Below are positions 11,161 to 19,860 of a stretch of 64,000 bases of DNA, piece after piece. The notes beneath the pieces are model-generated. The model was not told the DNA's origin. It saw only the letters and a program-made list of their open reading frames with translations, and did no database searches. The stretch covers positions 124,001 through 188,000 of the forward strand of contig NZ_QYZP01000001.1 of the NCBI RefSeq assembly GCF_003595215.1, written 5' to 3'. This stretch comes from Nesterenkonia natronophila (GTDB lineage: Bacteria > Actinomycetota > Actinomycetes > Actinomycetales > Micrococcaceae). A program made the translations under genes and the position numbers. Each line of letters starts with the position of its first letter. Position 1 is the stretch's first letter.

Positions 11161-11709
11161 CTAACCGTACGTATCGCGTGGCCCTCTTCCGCGCACTGAG
11201 TACCGTCCCTTCTTCCAACTTGGTGCCTGCGGGCCGCGAATATCGATCTCCGTGACGATGCCTTTGCCCAGTTCATGCTCAAAGACATCCATGATTTTTG
11301 GTTTCATCAGCTTCAAGTTGGTCGCCCAGGCCGTTGAATCGCAGCTCACAGTGACGACACCGTCTTCGAAGGACTCTGGTCGGCAGTGTTGGGCGATGGC
11401 CTCTCCGACCAGTTGGTCCCATCTGCTGATAACTGATCCCACCGCTACGGGGGCTCTCCACCCGCGGGTGCGAACAAGCGTTTGGAGCGCCTCACCCAAC
11501 AACTTGGGGTCGCGAAGGTCTGCCTGCTGCTGCGTAGGACGATCATTCGTCTCACGCGGAGCAGCCTGTGAGGCCGCTCGGGGGGCGGCGTTGAGCGACA
11601 TGTTCCTCGGGGGGCGGCGCAGGCGTTGCTGTCCGCTCTCCTCGGCTGCTTTGCGGAATCGATTGAAGAGAACCGTAGCCGCATCAGGCAGCTCCTCGTC
11701 CTCACTCAT
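11161..11709 (-). CDS. DUF721 (DciA-like) protein
   Basis: A 182-residue protein with a disordered N-terminus (residues 1-75) and a C-terminal DUF721 domain (about 80-165) containing RWDQLVGEAIAQHC and LTVSCDSTAWATNL-type motifs. DUF721/DciA proteins act as loaders or partners of the replicative helicase in bacteria lacking DnaC/DnaI, and in Actinobacteria the gene conventionally follows recF. The ATG at 11709 overlaps the recF stop by 8 bases, which points to translational coupling. A longer ORF upstream of this ATG is an artefact of overlap with recF. The helicase role is knowledge of the family, not seen here. Confidence 0.88.
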   Translation of the reverse strand: MSEDEELPDAATVLFNRFRKAAEESGQQRLRRPPRNMSLNAAPRAASQAAPRETNDRPTQQQADLRDPKLLGEALQTLVRTRGWRAPVAVGSVISRWDQLVGEAIAQHCRPESFEDGVVTVSCDSTAWATNLKLMKPKIMDVFEHELGKGIVTEIDIRGPQAPSWKKGRYSVRGRGPRDTYG

Positions 11710-12931
11710 CGCACCATTGACCCGGTTCAGTGGGGATTGTTCGGCTGACCTGGTTGACCGATTCGACTCGATAGGCGTTGCTGAGCAGGTTGTGAGGAAC
11801 GTCGTCGTCGACTGCGGCAGTGACAATGAGCTGCTCCGCACCGGTGGCAAGATCTGCAAGGCGGCGTCTACGTCGCGCGTCGAGCTCAGCAAATACGTCG
11901 TCCAGGATCAGGATGGGTTCCGCACCCGGTTCGGGGTCATCGTCGATCATCACCCGGTAACTGGCCAGGCGCAGTCCCAGAGCAAATGACCATGTCTCCC
12001 CCTGGGAGGCATATCCCTTCACGGGGGTGGAATCCAAGCTGAAGTACACATCATCCCGGTGCGGCCCGATCAAAGTGATGCCGCGCTCCCGCTCACGTCT
12101 GCGCACCGAGTGCAGCGCCGTGTGGAGCTGGTCGATCAGCTCTTCGGTAGTGGCTTCTTCGAGGGGGGAAAAGTCGCGCTCCGAATCCGCAGACTGGGCG
12201 TCAGCCGGCTCCTCACTATCCGCATCGTGCCCGGTCAGAGAGGAAAGGTAGCGTATGCGAGCGGTACGTACGGAGTGGGACAAATCCTGATATGCCTGAC
12301 TCAAGTGTGGTCGCAGGGCTCCAAGAACATCTAACCTGGCGCGCAGCAATCTGCCACCCACCTGAGCCAGCTGGGTGTCCCAGACCTCTAGAGTAGATTC
12401 GTGGGTCGGAGTGAACCCCTGGTGACGAATGGACTTCAACAGAGCGTTGCGTTGGCGCAGAACCTTTCCGTATTCCTGGGAGAGCTGACCCAGTGCTGGA
12501 TGCAACTGCACTGCTAGCGTGTCGAGCAGGCGCCGCCGTACACCCGGTGATCCTTTGAGCAACTCAAGGTCTTCCGGCGCAAAGAGAACTGTCCGCAGAA
12601 TGCCAAGTGCCTGTGAGGCTCGCACCGGCGAGCCGCGGTTGATTCTTGCCCTGTTCGACTTCCCGGGGTTGATCTCCACCTCTACAAGTGCTTCCCGCCT
12701 GCCGCGATGGGCCTGAGCGCGAATAATGGCCTGGGACTGTCCGTGACGGATCAGCGGGGCATCATGGGTGACCCGATGCGAGGAGAGACTCGCCAAGTAT
12801 CCGACTGCTTCAGCGATGTTGGTCTTGCCCACACCGTTGTATCCCAGCAGCACGTTAGGTCCTGGCTGCAGGGTAAGCTCAGTCTCCGCGTAACTGCGGA
12901 AATTTTGCAGAACTAGCTGAGAAAGCCGCAC
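11702..12931 (-). CDS. recF: DNA replication/repair protein RecF
   Basis: A 409-residue SMC-like ATPase that loads RecA with RecOR at gapped DNA. It starts MRLSQLVLQNFRSY, has Walker A GYNGVGKTN at residues 29-37, the ABC signature region around GETWSFALGLRLA, and Walker B LILDDVFAELD near the C-terminus. Length is typical for actinobacterial RecF. It follows dnaN after 21 bases and overlaps the DUF721 gene, so dnaN-recF-DUF721 probably form an operon. No gnd gene is interposed between dnaN and recF. Confidence 0.97.
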   Translation of the reverse strand: MRLSQLVLQNFRSYAETELTLQPGPNVLLGYNGVGKTNIAEAVGYLASLSSHRVTHDAPLIRHGQSQAIIRAQAHRGRREALVEVEINPGKSNRARINRGSPVRASQALGILRTVLFAPEDLELLKGSPGVRRRLLDTLAVQLHPALGQLSQEYGKVLRQRNALLKSIRHQGFTPTHESTLEVWDTQLAQVGGRLLRARLDVLGALRPHLSQAYQDLSHSVRTARIRYLSSLTGHDADSEEPADAQSADSERDFSPLEEATTEELIDQLHTALHSVRRRERERGITLIGPHRDDVYFSLDSTPVKGYASQGETWSFALGLRLASYRVMIDDDPEPGAEPILILDDVFAELDARRRRRLADLATGAEQLIVTAAVDDDVPHNLLSNAYRVESVNQVSRTIPTEPGQWCDE

Positions 12932-12952
12932 CGTGTCTCAGGGACTCAACAA

Positions 12953-14080
12953 TCAGCGGTCCTGCAGGCGCACCGGCATCAGCAAGTACCGGAAATCGGT
13001 GGAGTTCTCTCCCTCGCCCTCCTGCTGGCCCGTGATCATGGCCGGTTTGGGCGCTGAGACGAAGCTGAAACGCAGAAACTCAGTGTCAAAGACCCCCAAG
13101 CCCTCATTGAGGTAACTCGGGTTGAATCCCACTGTGATGGGTTCGCCGTTGAGGTGAGCGCCCACTGCCTCTGAAGCTGAGGCGTTGTCGTCGACGCCGG
13201 CGTCCAATGTGACCCGGTTGTCATCCGAAAACTGCAGACGGATGTAACCGTTGCGTTCTGACACCAGGGAGACACGTCGGGCGGCTTCAATGAGTTCGGC
13301 GGTGTTCACCACAGCGTGAATCGGCGTCTCTTCTGGAAAGAGCTGCCGGATCTTTGGATAGTCACCGTCGACAAGCGTGCTGGTGGTCCGGCGACCTCCG
13401 GAAGAGAATCCCACAAGAGCGTCGTCGTCAGAGATAGCCAGTGCCAGATCTCCTGCCCCTGCCAGAGACTTAGCAACTTCATTGAGGGTCTTCGCTTTAA
13501 CCTGAAGTGATGTGGAGATAGCTGGGTCGGTTGGGCGCCAAGTTATCTCACGCATTGCCAACCGATATCGGTCGGTGGCGAAGAAAGTGATCGTGTCGCC
13601 TTCAATCTCAAGTTTCACAGCTGTCAGCAGCGGCAAGGTGTCATCTCGAGCAGCAGCCGTAATCACCTGAGACACAGCTCGAGCGAAGGAGCTGCCGTCG
13701 ACCACTCCAGCGACATCGGGCTGAGCAGGCAGATCCGGATACTCATCCACCGGCATAGTGGTCAGCGTAAATGTGGAGGACTTGCAAGTCACGATCACTT
13801 TGTTCTCTTCTAAGGAAAACGTGACGGGTGCATGAGGCAGCGACTTCACAATGTCGTTGAGCAGGCGCCCGGAGACGAGCACCGTTCCCTCATGGACTAC
13901 CTCAGCCTCAATACTCAGCTGGGCAGAGACCTCATAGTCAAAGCTGGAGATGACAACCTGCTGGTTCTCTGCGGTGATCAGCAGGCCGGAGAGCACAGGC
14001 GCTGGAGGTCGAGGGGAGAGAGAGCGTGCAGCCCATGACACAGCCTCGGACAGTACGTCGCGGTCTACGGTGAACTGCAA
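12953..14080 (-). CDS. dnaN: DNA polymerase III beta sliding clamp
   Basis: A 375-residue ring-forming processivity clamp with three repeated clamp folds and the normal family length. It begins MQFTVDRDVLSEAVSWAARS and ends with the conserved YLLMPVRLQ C-terminus. It is the first gene to the left of oriC, with recF immediately downstream. The ATG start gives the canonical N-terminus. Confidence 0.98.
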   Translation of the reverse strand: MQFTVDRDVLSEAVSWAARSLSPRPPAPVLSGLLITAENQQVVISSFDYEVSAQLSIEAEVVHEGTVLVSGRLLNDIVKSLPHAPVTFSLEENKVIVTCKSSTFTLTTMPVDEYPDLPAQPDVAGVVDGSSFARAVSQVITAAARDDTLPLLTAVKLEIEGDTITFFATDRYRLAMREITWRPTDPAISTSLQVKAKTLNEVAKSLAGAGDLALAISDDDALVGFSSGGRRTTSTLVDGDYPKIRQLFPEETPIHAVVNTAELIEAARRVSLVSERNGYIRLQFSDDNRVTLDAGVDDNASASEAVGAHLNGEPITVGFNPSYLNEGLGVFDTEFLRFSFVSAPKPAMITGQQEGEGENSTDFRYLLMPVRLQDR

Positions 14081-14199
14081 TGGGGGGCTCCCTCATAGTC
14101 AAGCATTCGGCCAGGTGTGTCTGAGGGACGAGCTTACAGTCTTTACCAGATATGCCGAAAGTCTGAGGTTTCACCACAACATCTAGCTCACGAGCAGAA

Positions 14200-14638
14200 C
14201 AGTTGCTTGTCGAGAGAGATATGATTCTAAAAGATGAGAGGTGGTAGTAACTGTTGTGGATTCTGTGGATAACAGTTGATTTCGGCTCTGCAGACCGGAT
14301 CTTCCTGTGCAGTCTGTGGTGATGATTCAGTGGTGGGAGTGTGAACTACACGGGGAGGATTTTCACAGGCCAATACGGTGTATCCCCAACTCAGAGGAAG
14401 TAATCCACAGAACGACCAATTAAGTGCACCCATAATCCACAATGTTGTCCACAGGGCTGGCTCCGCCCGAGGCAAAACTCCACCTGTGCCTGTGGATATG
14501 TGAGGAAAACTGTGGAATACACCTCTGTCAATCGGCCCTAGAGACGCTCATGCCGCGGAACTACATCAGTGTGAGATGTGTACGAGCGTCTCATCCACAG
14601 TGTGATTGGGACGTTGAGGGCACCTCAGGAAGCACAGC
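14200..14638. other. oriC: Chromosomal replication origin oriC
   Basis: The 558-base gap between dnaN and dnaA has no gene and is rich in DnaA boxes. Exact boxes are TTATCCACA on the minus strand (14264-14272) and the actinobacterial consensus TTGTCCACA (14445-14453). One- or two-mismatch boxes lie at 14255-14263 (minus), 14401-14409, 14433-14441, 14491-14499 (minus), 14511-14519 (minus) and 14591-14599. The A/T-richer stretch near 14200-14260 is a plausible unwinding element. dnaA-oriC-dnaN order is the standard actinobacterial arrangement. Confidence 0.9.
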
Positions 14639-16168
14639 TCAGCGGCCGTGCTTGATTTTGTTGGTGAGTTCAGTGACCTGGTTGAAGACAGCTCGGCGCT
14701 CTGCCATCAGCTCGCGAATCTTGCGTTCTGCGTAGATCACGGTGGTGTGATCACGGCCGCCCAATTCTTGTCCAATCTTCGGCAACGACATCTCAGTGAG
14801 CTCCCGCAGCAAGTACATTGCGATTTGCCGCGCGGTCACTAAGTTACGGCTGCGAGACTTGGACATGAGGTCTTCAACGGTGAACGCGTAGTACTCCGCT
14901 GTGGCGTTGATGATTTGCTGGGCAGTGATGTCCTTGGCGTGATCGTCGGAAATCAGATCCCGCATCACCTGCTCGGCCAGGGAGAGGTCCACCTCTTGCT
15001 TGTTGAGTGCCGAGTATGCCGTGACACGGATCAGAGCGCCCTCAAGCTCGCGGATATTTGTCGAGATTTTGGAGCCGATGTATTCGAGCACATCGTCCGG
15101 GCAGGAGAAGTTTTCTGCATTGGCCTTCTTGCGCAGAATCGCGATGCGGGTCTCCAGATCAGGTGGCTGGATATCAGTGATGAGCCCCCACTCGAACCGT
15201 GAGCGCAGGCGCTCTTCGAATCCGGAGAGTTTCTTCGGCGGCTCATCAGAGGTGATGACGACCTGCTTGTTGTTGTTGTAAAGCGTGTTGAAGGTGTGAA
15301 AGAACTCCTCCACCGTGCGTTCCTTGTCTGCCAAGAACTGGATGTCATCCAGAAGCAGGATGTCGACATTCCTGTAGAGGTGCTTGAAACTGGCACCTTC
15401 GTCATCCCGGATGGAGTTGATGAAGTCGTTGGTGAACTCTTCGGAGTTCACGTATCGGACGCGGATTCCGGAGTATAGGCGTTGGGCGTAGTGCCCGATG
15501 GCATGGAGCAGGTGTGTCTTACCCAAACCCGAGTCGCCATAGATGAAGAGGGGATTGTAGGCCTTGGCAGGGGCCTCAGCCACGGCATTGGCAGCTGCGT
15601 GAGCAAATCGGTTGGATGACCCGATGACGAACGTGTCGAAAGTGTAACGGGGGTTCAGCCGAGAGGTTTCGTAACCTCCGTCCTGAGTGGCGTCCGCGGC
15701 CGGGGAGATTCTTTCCCCACGTGAGCGCGAGGGAGTCTCTGGAGCGCCTGGCCCAAAGGTTCTCTCCGCCCGATCGTCAGCGCGCAGAGGGGTGGTACCG
15801 GAGTCATAGGTGGGGCGAGTCGCTACGGGCGGGGTCCCGGGGTGTCCCGCGGGAGGGGCGGTTGTGTCTTCCTTTTCACTCTGCGCCCTGGCCAATTCGG
15901 GATCGATCACGTACGCGCAGAGAATGTCTTTGCCGAAGACTGTGTAAAGCGCATGTGAAAGCTCGGTCTGCAGAGTCGAATGCAACAGCTGGCGCACGCG
16001 CTCATGGGGCACTGCGAGAAGCAGAGTGTCGCCGATGAGCTGATCCGATTGTGGGACGGCACGGGCCACATCGGCAAGCTTCAGACCGGTGATGCCGTGA
16101 TTTTCACGAAGTTCCGTGAGAACTTCCTGCCATTGGGAGGATACTGAGGACTTAGAGTCGGCGGGCAC
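14639..16168 (-). CDS. dnaA: Chromosomal replication initiator DnaA
   Basis: A 509-residue AAA+ initiator that binds DnaA boxes and opens oriC. Domain I spans about 1-85 and the linker domain II about 90-165 (long and polar, as in Actinobacteria). Domain III contains Walker [10 protein letters not shown] and Walker [11 protein letters not shown], and domain IV ends with the DNA-recognition motif [15 protein letters not shown]. The start is GTG with GAGGGAG just upstream. The gene is divergent from rpmH, and two facing DnaA-box-like sites lie 51-73 bases upstream of the start, consistent with autoregulation. Confidence 0.98.
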   Translation of the reverse strand: MPADSKSSVSSQWQEVLTELRENHGITGLKLADVARAVPQSDQLIGDTLLLAVPHERVRQLLHSTLQTELSHALYTVFGKDILCAYVIDPELARAQSEKEDTTAPPAGHPGTPPVATRPTYDSGTTPLRADDRAERTFGPGAPETPSRSRGERISPAADATQDGGYETSRLNPRYTFDTFVIGSSNRFAHAAANAVAEAPAKAYNPLFIYGDSGLGKTHLLHAIGHYAQRLYSGIRVRYVNSEEFTNDFINSIRDDEGASFKHLYRNVDILLLDDIQFLADKERTVEEFFHTFNTLYNNNKQVVITSDEPPKKLSGFEERLRSRFEWGLITDIQPPDLETRIAILRKKANAENFSCPDDVLEYIGSKISTNIRELEGALIRVTAYSALNKQEVDLSLAEQVMRDLISDDHAKDITAQQIINATAEYYAFTVEDLMSKSRSRNLVTARQIAMYLLRELTEMSLPKIGQELGGRDHTTVIYAERKIRELMAERRAVFNQVTELTNKIKHGR

Positions 16169-16218
16169 GCTGCTCCCTCATATCTGACTGGTGTTCGGGC
16201 AATCCTATTTCTTGACAG

Positions 16219-16241
16219 TATTCCACAACTACTGTGGAAAA
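16219..16241. promoter_or_regulatory. Facing DnaA-box-like pair in the dnaA/rpmH divergent promoter
   Basis: TATTCCACA (16219-16227) and TGTGGAAAA (16233-16241) face each other across 5 bases in the 261-base dnaA-rpmH gap. TTGACA motifs occur at 16212-16217 and 16341-16346; the latter is a candidate -35 for rpmH. DnaA autoregulation of its own promoter is known in other bacteria and is inferred here. Confidence 0.5.
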
Positions 16242-16429
16242 CCTCGGAAAATCTGGGGAGAAAGTGGCTTCGGAGATATGCCGGCAGTTCGAGGGCTGGT
16301 GCTCGCAGTATTTGACGTGGAGAGGCCTGCCGACCTATTGTTGACAGATCACCCTGGAACATTTGCGTGCTCTTGCACGGATCTTCTGGGGACAGCAAGA
16401 CTTCACGTCCATCACAATGGGAGTACACA

Positions 16430-16567
16430 GTGAGCAAGCGGACTTTTCAGCCGAGCAACCGCCGTCGCAGCCGCAAGCACGGCTTCAGGTCTCGCATGCG
16501 GACCCGCGCCGGCCGTTCTATCATTTCGGCCCGCCGCCGCAGCGGACGCCAGAAGCTATCGGCATAA
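16430..16567 (+). CDS. rpmH: 50S ribosomal protein L34
   Basis: A 45-residue, strongly basic protein with the canonical L34 sequence features: [17 protein letters not shown] near the N-terminus and [18 protein letters not shown] at the end. The GTG at 16430 gives the standard length. It is the first gene right of dnaA and is followed by an intrinsic-type hairpin before rnpA. Confidence 0.97.
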   Translation: MSKRTFQPSNRRRSRKHGFRSRMRTRAGRSIISARRRSGRQKLSA

Positions 16568-16588
16568 GCGCAGCCCAACCACACGGTG

Positions 16589-16620
16589 AAGGCCCATCCC
16601 ACACCTTTGGGGTGGGCCTT
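16589..16620 (+). terminator. Hairpin between rpmH and rnpA
   Basis: AAGGCCCATCCC pairs with GGGGTGGGCCTT (12 bp including one G-T pair) around the loop ACACCTTT. There is no strong T-tract after it, so it may attenuate rather than fully stop transcription into rnpA, whose start is 30 bases on. Confidence 0.6.
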
Positions 16621-16649
16621 CGGCATGCCAGCAGAGGTACTTTAGATCC

Positions 16650-17024
16650 ATGCTTCCTGTCGCCCATCGGCTGACTACCTCACAAGACTTCGCCGCCGTG
16701 GTGCGACATGGAAGCCGCGCTGGCAGCTCCAGTGTCGTTGTGACAGCTCGGTTGCGCCGAAGGTCCACCGGTCCCACGTGGAGATGCGGATTCATCGTGT
16801 CGAAAGCAGTCGGAAACGCCGTCGTCCGTCATCGGACCACGCGCAGGCTGCGCCATATTGTCGCTGAGTTGATGCATGACAAGCAGACAATGGTGCCCGA
16901 AGGTCTCGGTGTGGACTTCGCCGTCCGAGCTCTGAAAGATTCGGCGACAGCAGATCACTGGCAACTCCGTGCCGATGTGGACTCCTGTCTGCGAAGGTCC
17001 TTGAAGAAGGCACCTCCGCCTTGA
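16650..17024 (+). CDS. rnpA: Ribonuclease P protein component
   Basis: A 124-residue basic protein, the protein partner of RNase P RNA for tRNA 5' maturation. It begins MLPVAHRLTTSQDFAAVVRHG, the standard N-terminus, and contains the RNR-type signature KAVGNAVVRHRTTRRLRH. Length matches the family. Its TGA overlaps a TTG start of yidD, so the two are probably translated together. Confidence 0.95.
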   Translation: MLPVAHRLTTSQDFAAVVRHGSRAGSSSVVVTARLRRRSTGPTWRCGFIVSKAVGNAVVRHRTTRRLRHIVAELMHDKQTMVPEGLGVDFAVRALKDSATADHWQLRADVDSCLRRSLKKAPPP

Positions 17025-17470
17025 GTTGGGTCCGACATGCCGATTTCTACGTTGAGGCGTATACAACCCCTGCCGAAGGCGAAGAGCTTCAGGCGCAGCA
17101 AAAAAGCGATGGTGCGGGACCCCGTGTCCTCACTGAGGAGGAGATTCGGCGTCACTACTGGCCATTGTGGCGGCGTGCAGCGGCATACCCCATGATTATG
17201 TTCATTACTGCTTGGCGAAAGCTCGTCTCTCCGTTGTACGGACAAGTCTGCAGCTTCTATCCGAGCTGTTCCGCCTATGGGCTCGAAGCGGTCACCGTAC
17301 ACGGACTGCTGAGGGGAAGCGCCCTCACAGTTTGGCGCGTCCTGAGATGCAACCCTTTCACCGGAGGGGGGGTGAATCACGTCCCTCCATCTCAGCGTGT
17401 GTGGCCTGAGGAGGAGCTTCCAGACATTGTAAGACTTAACCACCCCCCAATTCCTCGAGATCCAGACTGA
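17021..17470 (+). CDS. yidD: Membrane protein insertion efficiency factor YidD
   Basis: A 149-residue YidD protein. The core shows AWRKLVSPLYGQVCSFYPSCSAYGLEAV with the conserved cysteines, followed by RVLRCNPFTGGGVNHVP. YidD helps YidC-dependent insertion and sits between rnpA and yidC in most bacteria. The TTG start overlaps the rnpA stop in a TTGA arrangement; no better in-frame start precedes the core. The N-terminal extension of about 45 residues and the proline-rich tail are longer than the usual 80-100 residues. The core is certain and the exact start is not. Confidence 0.88.
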   Translation: MSWVRHADFYVEAYTTPAEGEELQAQQKSDGAGPRVLTEEEIRRHYWPLWRRAAAYPMIMFITAWRKLVSPLYGQVCSFYPSCSAYGLEAVTVHGLLRGSALTVWRVLRCNPFTGGGVNHVPPSQRVWPEEELPDIVRLNHPPIPRDPD

Positions 17471-17557
17471 TCAAGTACCCTGAAGGTTGGTTTTCTCACA
17501 CTCCGCGTGTCCGGCTCACTACAGTGCTGCCGCCGGACCTGACACCCCGAGAGAGTA

Positions 17558-18571
17558 ATGGCTTTCCTAGACACAATTATGTGGCCCTTCACCTGGGCAG
17601 TGTCCTTCATCCTGAGCGCCTGGCACAGTCTGCTGACCATGCTGGGGATGCCCGAAGGTTCAGGTTGGAACTGGGCCTTGTCCATCTTGCTGCTCGTGTT
17701 GGTGATCCGCATCATCCTGATACCGCTGTTTGTGCGACAGATCAAGTCGCAGCGCGGGATGCAGATCATCCAACCTGAGCTGCAGAAGCTCCAAGCTAAG
17801 TACAAGGGCAAGAAGGACCCGGTCTCCCGGCAGGCCCAGGTTGCTGAACAGCAGGCGCTGTTTAAGCGCAACAAGGTCAATCCGTTCATGACATGTCTTC
17901 CGATTCTGGCGCAGATGCCCATTTTCTTGGCACTGTTCTGGACTTTGAACCGCATTGGCGGCTCGGGCCGAATGGGTACTGGTGATGTCGACTACGAAGA
18001 AGAGGGCTACTACGCGCTCTCCAGCAGTGAAGTCACCAGCTTCGCCAGCTCGAGGATCTTCGGCGTTGGGATGCCCGATACCTTGCTCGGTGCAGTCCAA
18101 GGCGATCCCGCCCTAATGGGCGGCACGGTGGCGGTGATCGCACTGACCACAGTGATGATCATCATGATGGTCAGCACTCAGTTCTTCACTCAGAAGCAGC
18201 TGATGTCGAAGAATATGTCTGAGGCGGCACTGCAGGGACAGTTTGCCCAGACTCAGAAGATCATGCTGTACGCACTGCCCCTGGTCTTTATCTTCGGTGG
18301 CGTGTACTTCCCCGTGGGCGTGCTCATCTACTGGACTGCCACGAATTTCTGGACCATGGGTCAACAGTGGTGGGTCATTCGCAACAACCCCACTCCAGGT
18401 TCCTTGGCTGAGAAGGAATTGAACCTACGACGGGCTGCGAAAGGCCTCCCGCCCATCGGCGAAGAGGCGCGCAAGGCACGCGAAGACGCCGAGAAGCCTA
18501 AGGGTCAGCACAAAGGCCCCACCGCCCAGCCCAAGAAGAAGAAAAAGAAGAAGAAAAAGGGACAGCGATGA
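17558..18571 (+). CDS. yidC: Membrane protein insertase YidC
   Basis: A 337-residue Oxa1/YidC/Alb3 insertase that folds and integrates inner-membrane proteins. Hydrophobic segments occur at about 5-25, 40-60, 105-130, 185-210 and 235-260, with the typical IRIILIPLFVRQIKSQRGMQ motif after the second segment carrying the conserved groove arginine. It ends in a lysine-rich tail (runs of K and KKKGQR) suited to ribosome contact. There is no large periplasmic domain, as expected for a Gram-positive. Its stop overlaps the khpB ATG by 4 bases. Confidence 0.96.
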   Translation: MAFLDTIMWPFTWAVSFILSAWHSLLTMLGMPEGSGWNWALSILLLVLVIRIILIPLFVRQIKSQRGMQIIQPELQKLQAKYKGKKDPVSRQAQVAEQQALFKRNKVNPFMTCLPILAQMPIFLALFWTLNRIGGSGRMGTGDVDYEEEGYYALSSSEVTSFASSRIFGVGMPDTLLGAVQGDPALMGGTVAVIALTTVMIIMMVSTQFFTQKQLMSKNMSEAALQGQFAQTQKIMLYALPLVFIFGGVYFPVGVLIYWTATNFWTMGQQWWVIRNNPTPGSLAEKELNLRRAAKGLPPIGEEARKAREDAEKPKGQHKGPTAQPKKKKKKKKKGQR

Positions 18572-19113
18572 GCGAACAGACCACCCATGAACAGCTTGCG
18601 GAAGACGATGTGGAGACGCCACGTCCCGATACGTCTGCGAACAATGAGGAGTCCGGTGCCGACGAAGGTGATGTGGCGGCGGATTACCTTGAAGAACTTC
18701 TAGACATTGTTGATCTCGATGGCGATATTGAGATTGAAATTCGCGGTGACCGCACCTTCATCTCAATACAGGCCGAAGATGGTGGTGAGGAGCTGCAAGA
18801 CTTAATAGGAAATAAGGGCGAGACGTTGGACGCTCTTCAAGAGTTGACTCGACTGGCCGTGCTCACTTCGACAGGTAATCGGACCCGTCTGGTTTTGGAT
18901 ATCAATGGGCACCGTGCAGCTCGGAATGACGAACTCAAGCGGCTCGCTGACACAGCCATTGACGAAGTACAGTCGGGTGCTGCGCAGTCCCACATGGAGC
19001 CCATGAGCGCGTATGAGCGGAAGATTGTCCATGACTTCATCGCGGAGGCCGGTATGGTCTCTGAATCAGAGGGCGAAGGTAAGCGGCGTCACGTCGTGGT
19101 TTCGGCAGAATAG
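18568..19113 (+). CDS. khpB: KH/R3H RNA-binding protein (Jag/KhpB)
   Basis: A 181-residue protein with an acidic, disordered N-terminus (1-40), a KH-type domain with the GNKGETLDALQ loop (about 85-105) and a C-terminal R3H domain with MSAYERKIVHDF (about 143-175). The Jag/KhpB family binds RNA and, in Firmicutes, influences cell elongation and division. It overlaps yidC by 4 bases (ATGA), which indicates translational coupling, and precedes rsmG. Confidence 0.93.
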   Translation: MSEQTTHEQLAEDDVETPRPDTSANNEESGADEGDVAADYLEELLDIVDLDGDIEIEIRGDRTFISIQAEDGGEELQDLIGNKGETLDALQELTRLAVLTSTGNRTRLVLDINGHRAARNDELKRLADTAIDEVQSGAAQSHMEPMSAYERKIVHDFIAEAGMVSESEGEGKRRHVVVSAE

Positions 19114-19128
19114 CGAAACAAGGCTGAG

Positions 19129-19812
19129 ATGAGTGAATCTGTCACGGGACGTCCGGACAACCCGGACGCGTTGCAGCCAATACCTGCACTCCGAGGTCGT
19201 GAGCGAGAGGCAGCGCAGACACTCTTCGGGGAACGGCTTCCGGGGGCCGAGAAGTACGTAGAACATCTTTGCACCACCGGGATTACTCATGGTCTGCTGG
19301 GCCCCCGCGAAGTCCCCAGAATGTGGGGAAGACACGTTCTTAACTGTGCTGTTGTGGGGAATGAACTTCCTGCATCGGGCACCGTGGCTGACGTGGGATC
19401 GGGCGCCGGTCTTCCAGGGATTGCCATGGCCCTGGCCCGTCCCGATGTGGAATTCACCCTGATCGAGCCCATGGAGCGTCGAGTGGACTGGCTAGACACG
19501 GTGATCAGAGATCTCGGGTTGGATAATGTGCAGGTTATTCGCGCTCGAGCAGAAGATGTTGCGGATGAAGTCATGGCTGATGTAGTGACAGCGCGTGCTG
19601 TGTCAGCTCTAAAGAAGCTTATACCTATGACGGTGCCTCTGCTGGATGACCACGGGCAGCTGATCTTCTTGAAAGGTCGTACTGTGCAGGCTGAAGTCGA
19701 CGCAGCGCAGAAGGTACTCAAGCGGTTCCGGTTGCGCCACCCTCAGATTGAGCTCGTTGGTCAGGAGCTGTTGGAAGAGCCTACGACCATTGTGCGCATT
19801 CGTCACCGTTAG
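19129..19812 (+). CDS. rsmG: 16S rRNA (guanine-N7) methyltransferase RsmG
   Basis: A 227-residue SAM-dependent methyltransferase modifying the equivalent of G527 in 16S rRNA. It contains the SAM-binding loop VADVGSGAGLPGIAMA, the acidic strand FTLIEPMERR, RARAEDV and the TARAVSALKKL motif. Loss of this enzyme gives low-level streptomycin resistance in other bacteria. It follows khpB and precedes parA in the usual order. Confidence 0.96.
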   Translation: MSESVTGRPDNPDALQPIPALRGREREAAQTLFGERLPGAEKYVEHLCTTGITHGLLGPREVPRMWGRHVLNCAVVGNELPASGTVADVGSGAGLPGIAMALARPDVEFTLIEPMERRVDWLDTVIRDLGLDNVQVIRARAEDVADEVMADVVTARAVSALKKLIPMTVPLLDDHGQLIFLKGRTVQAEVDAAQKVLKRFRLRHPQIELVGQELLEEPTTIVRIRHR

Positions 19813-19860
19813 TGATGAGGCCCACGTTCTGCTGCCGGCAACCTAATAAGGCTGGACCGA

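Noticed and set aside
12932..12952. Possible gnd gene between dnaN and recF
   Set aside because: Only 21 bases lie between the two genes, so the gene is absent here. The absence is noted but is not by itself novel.
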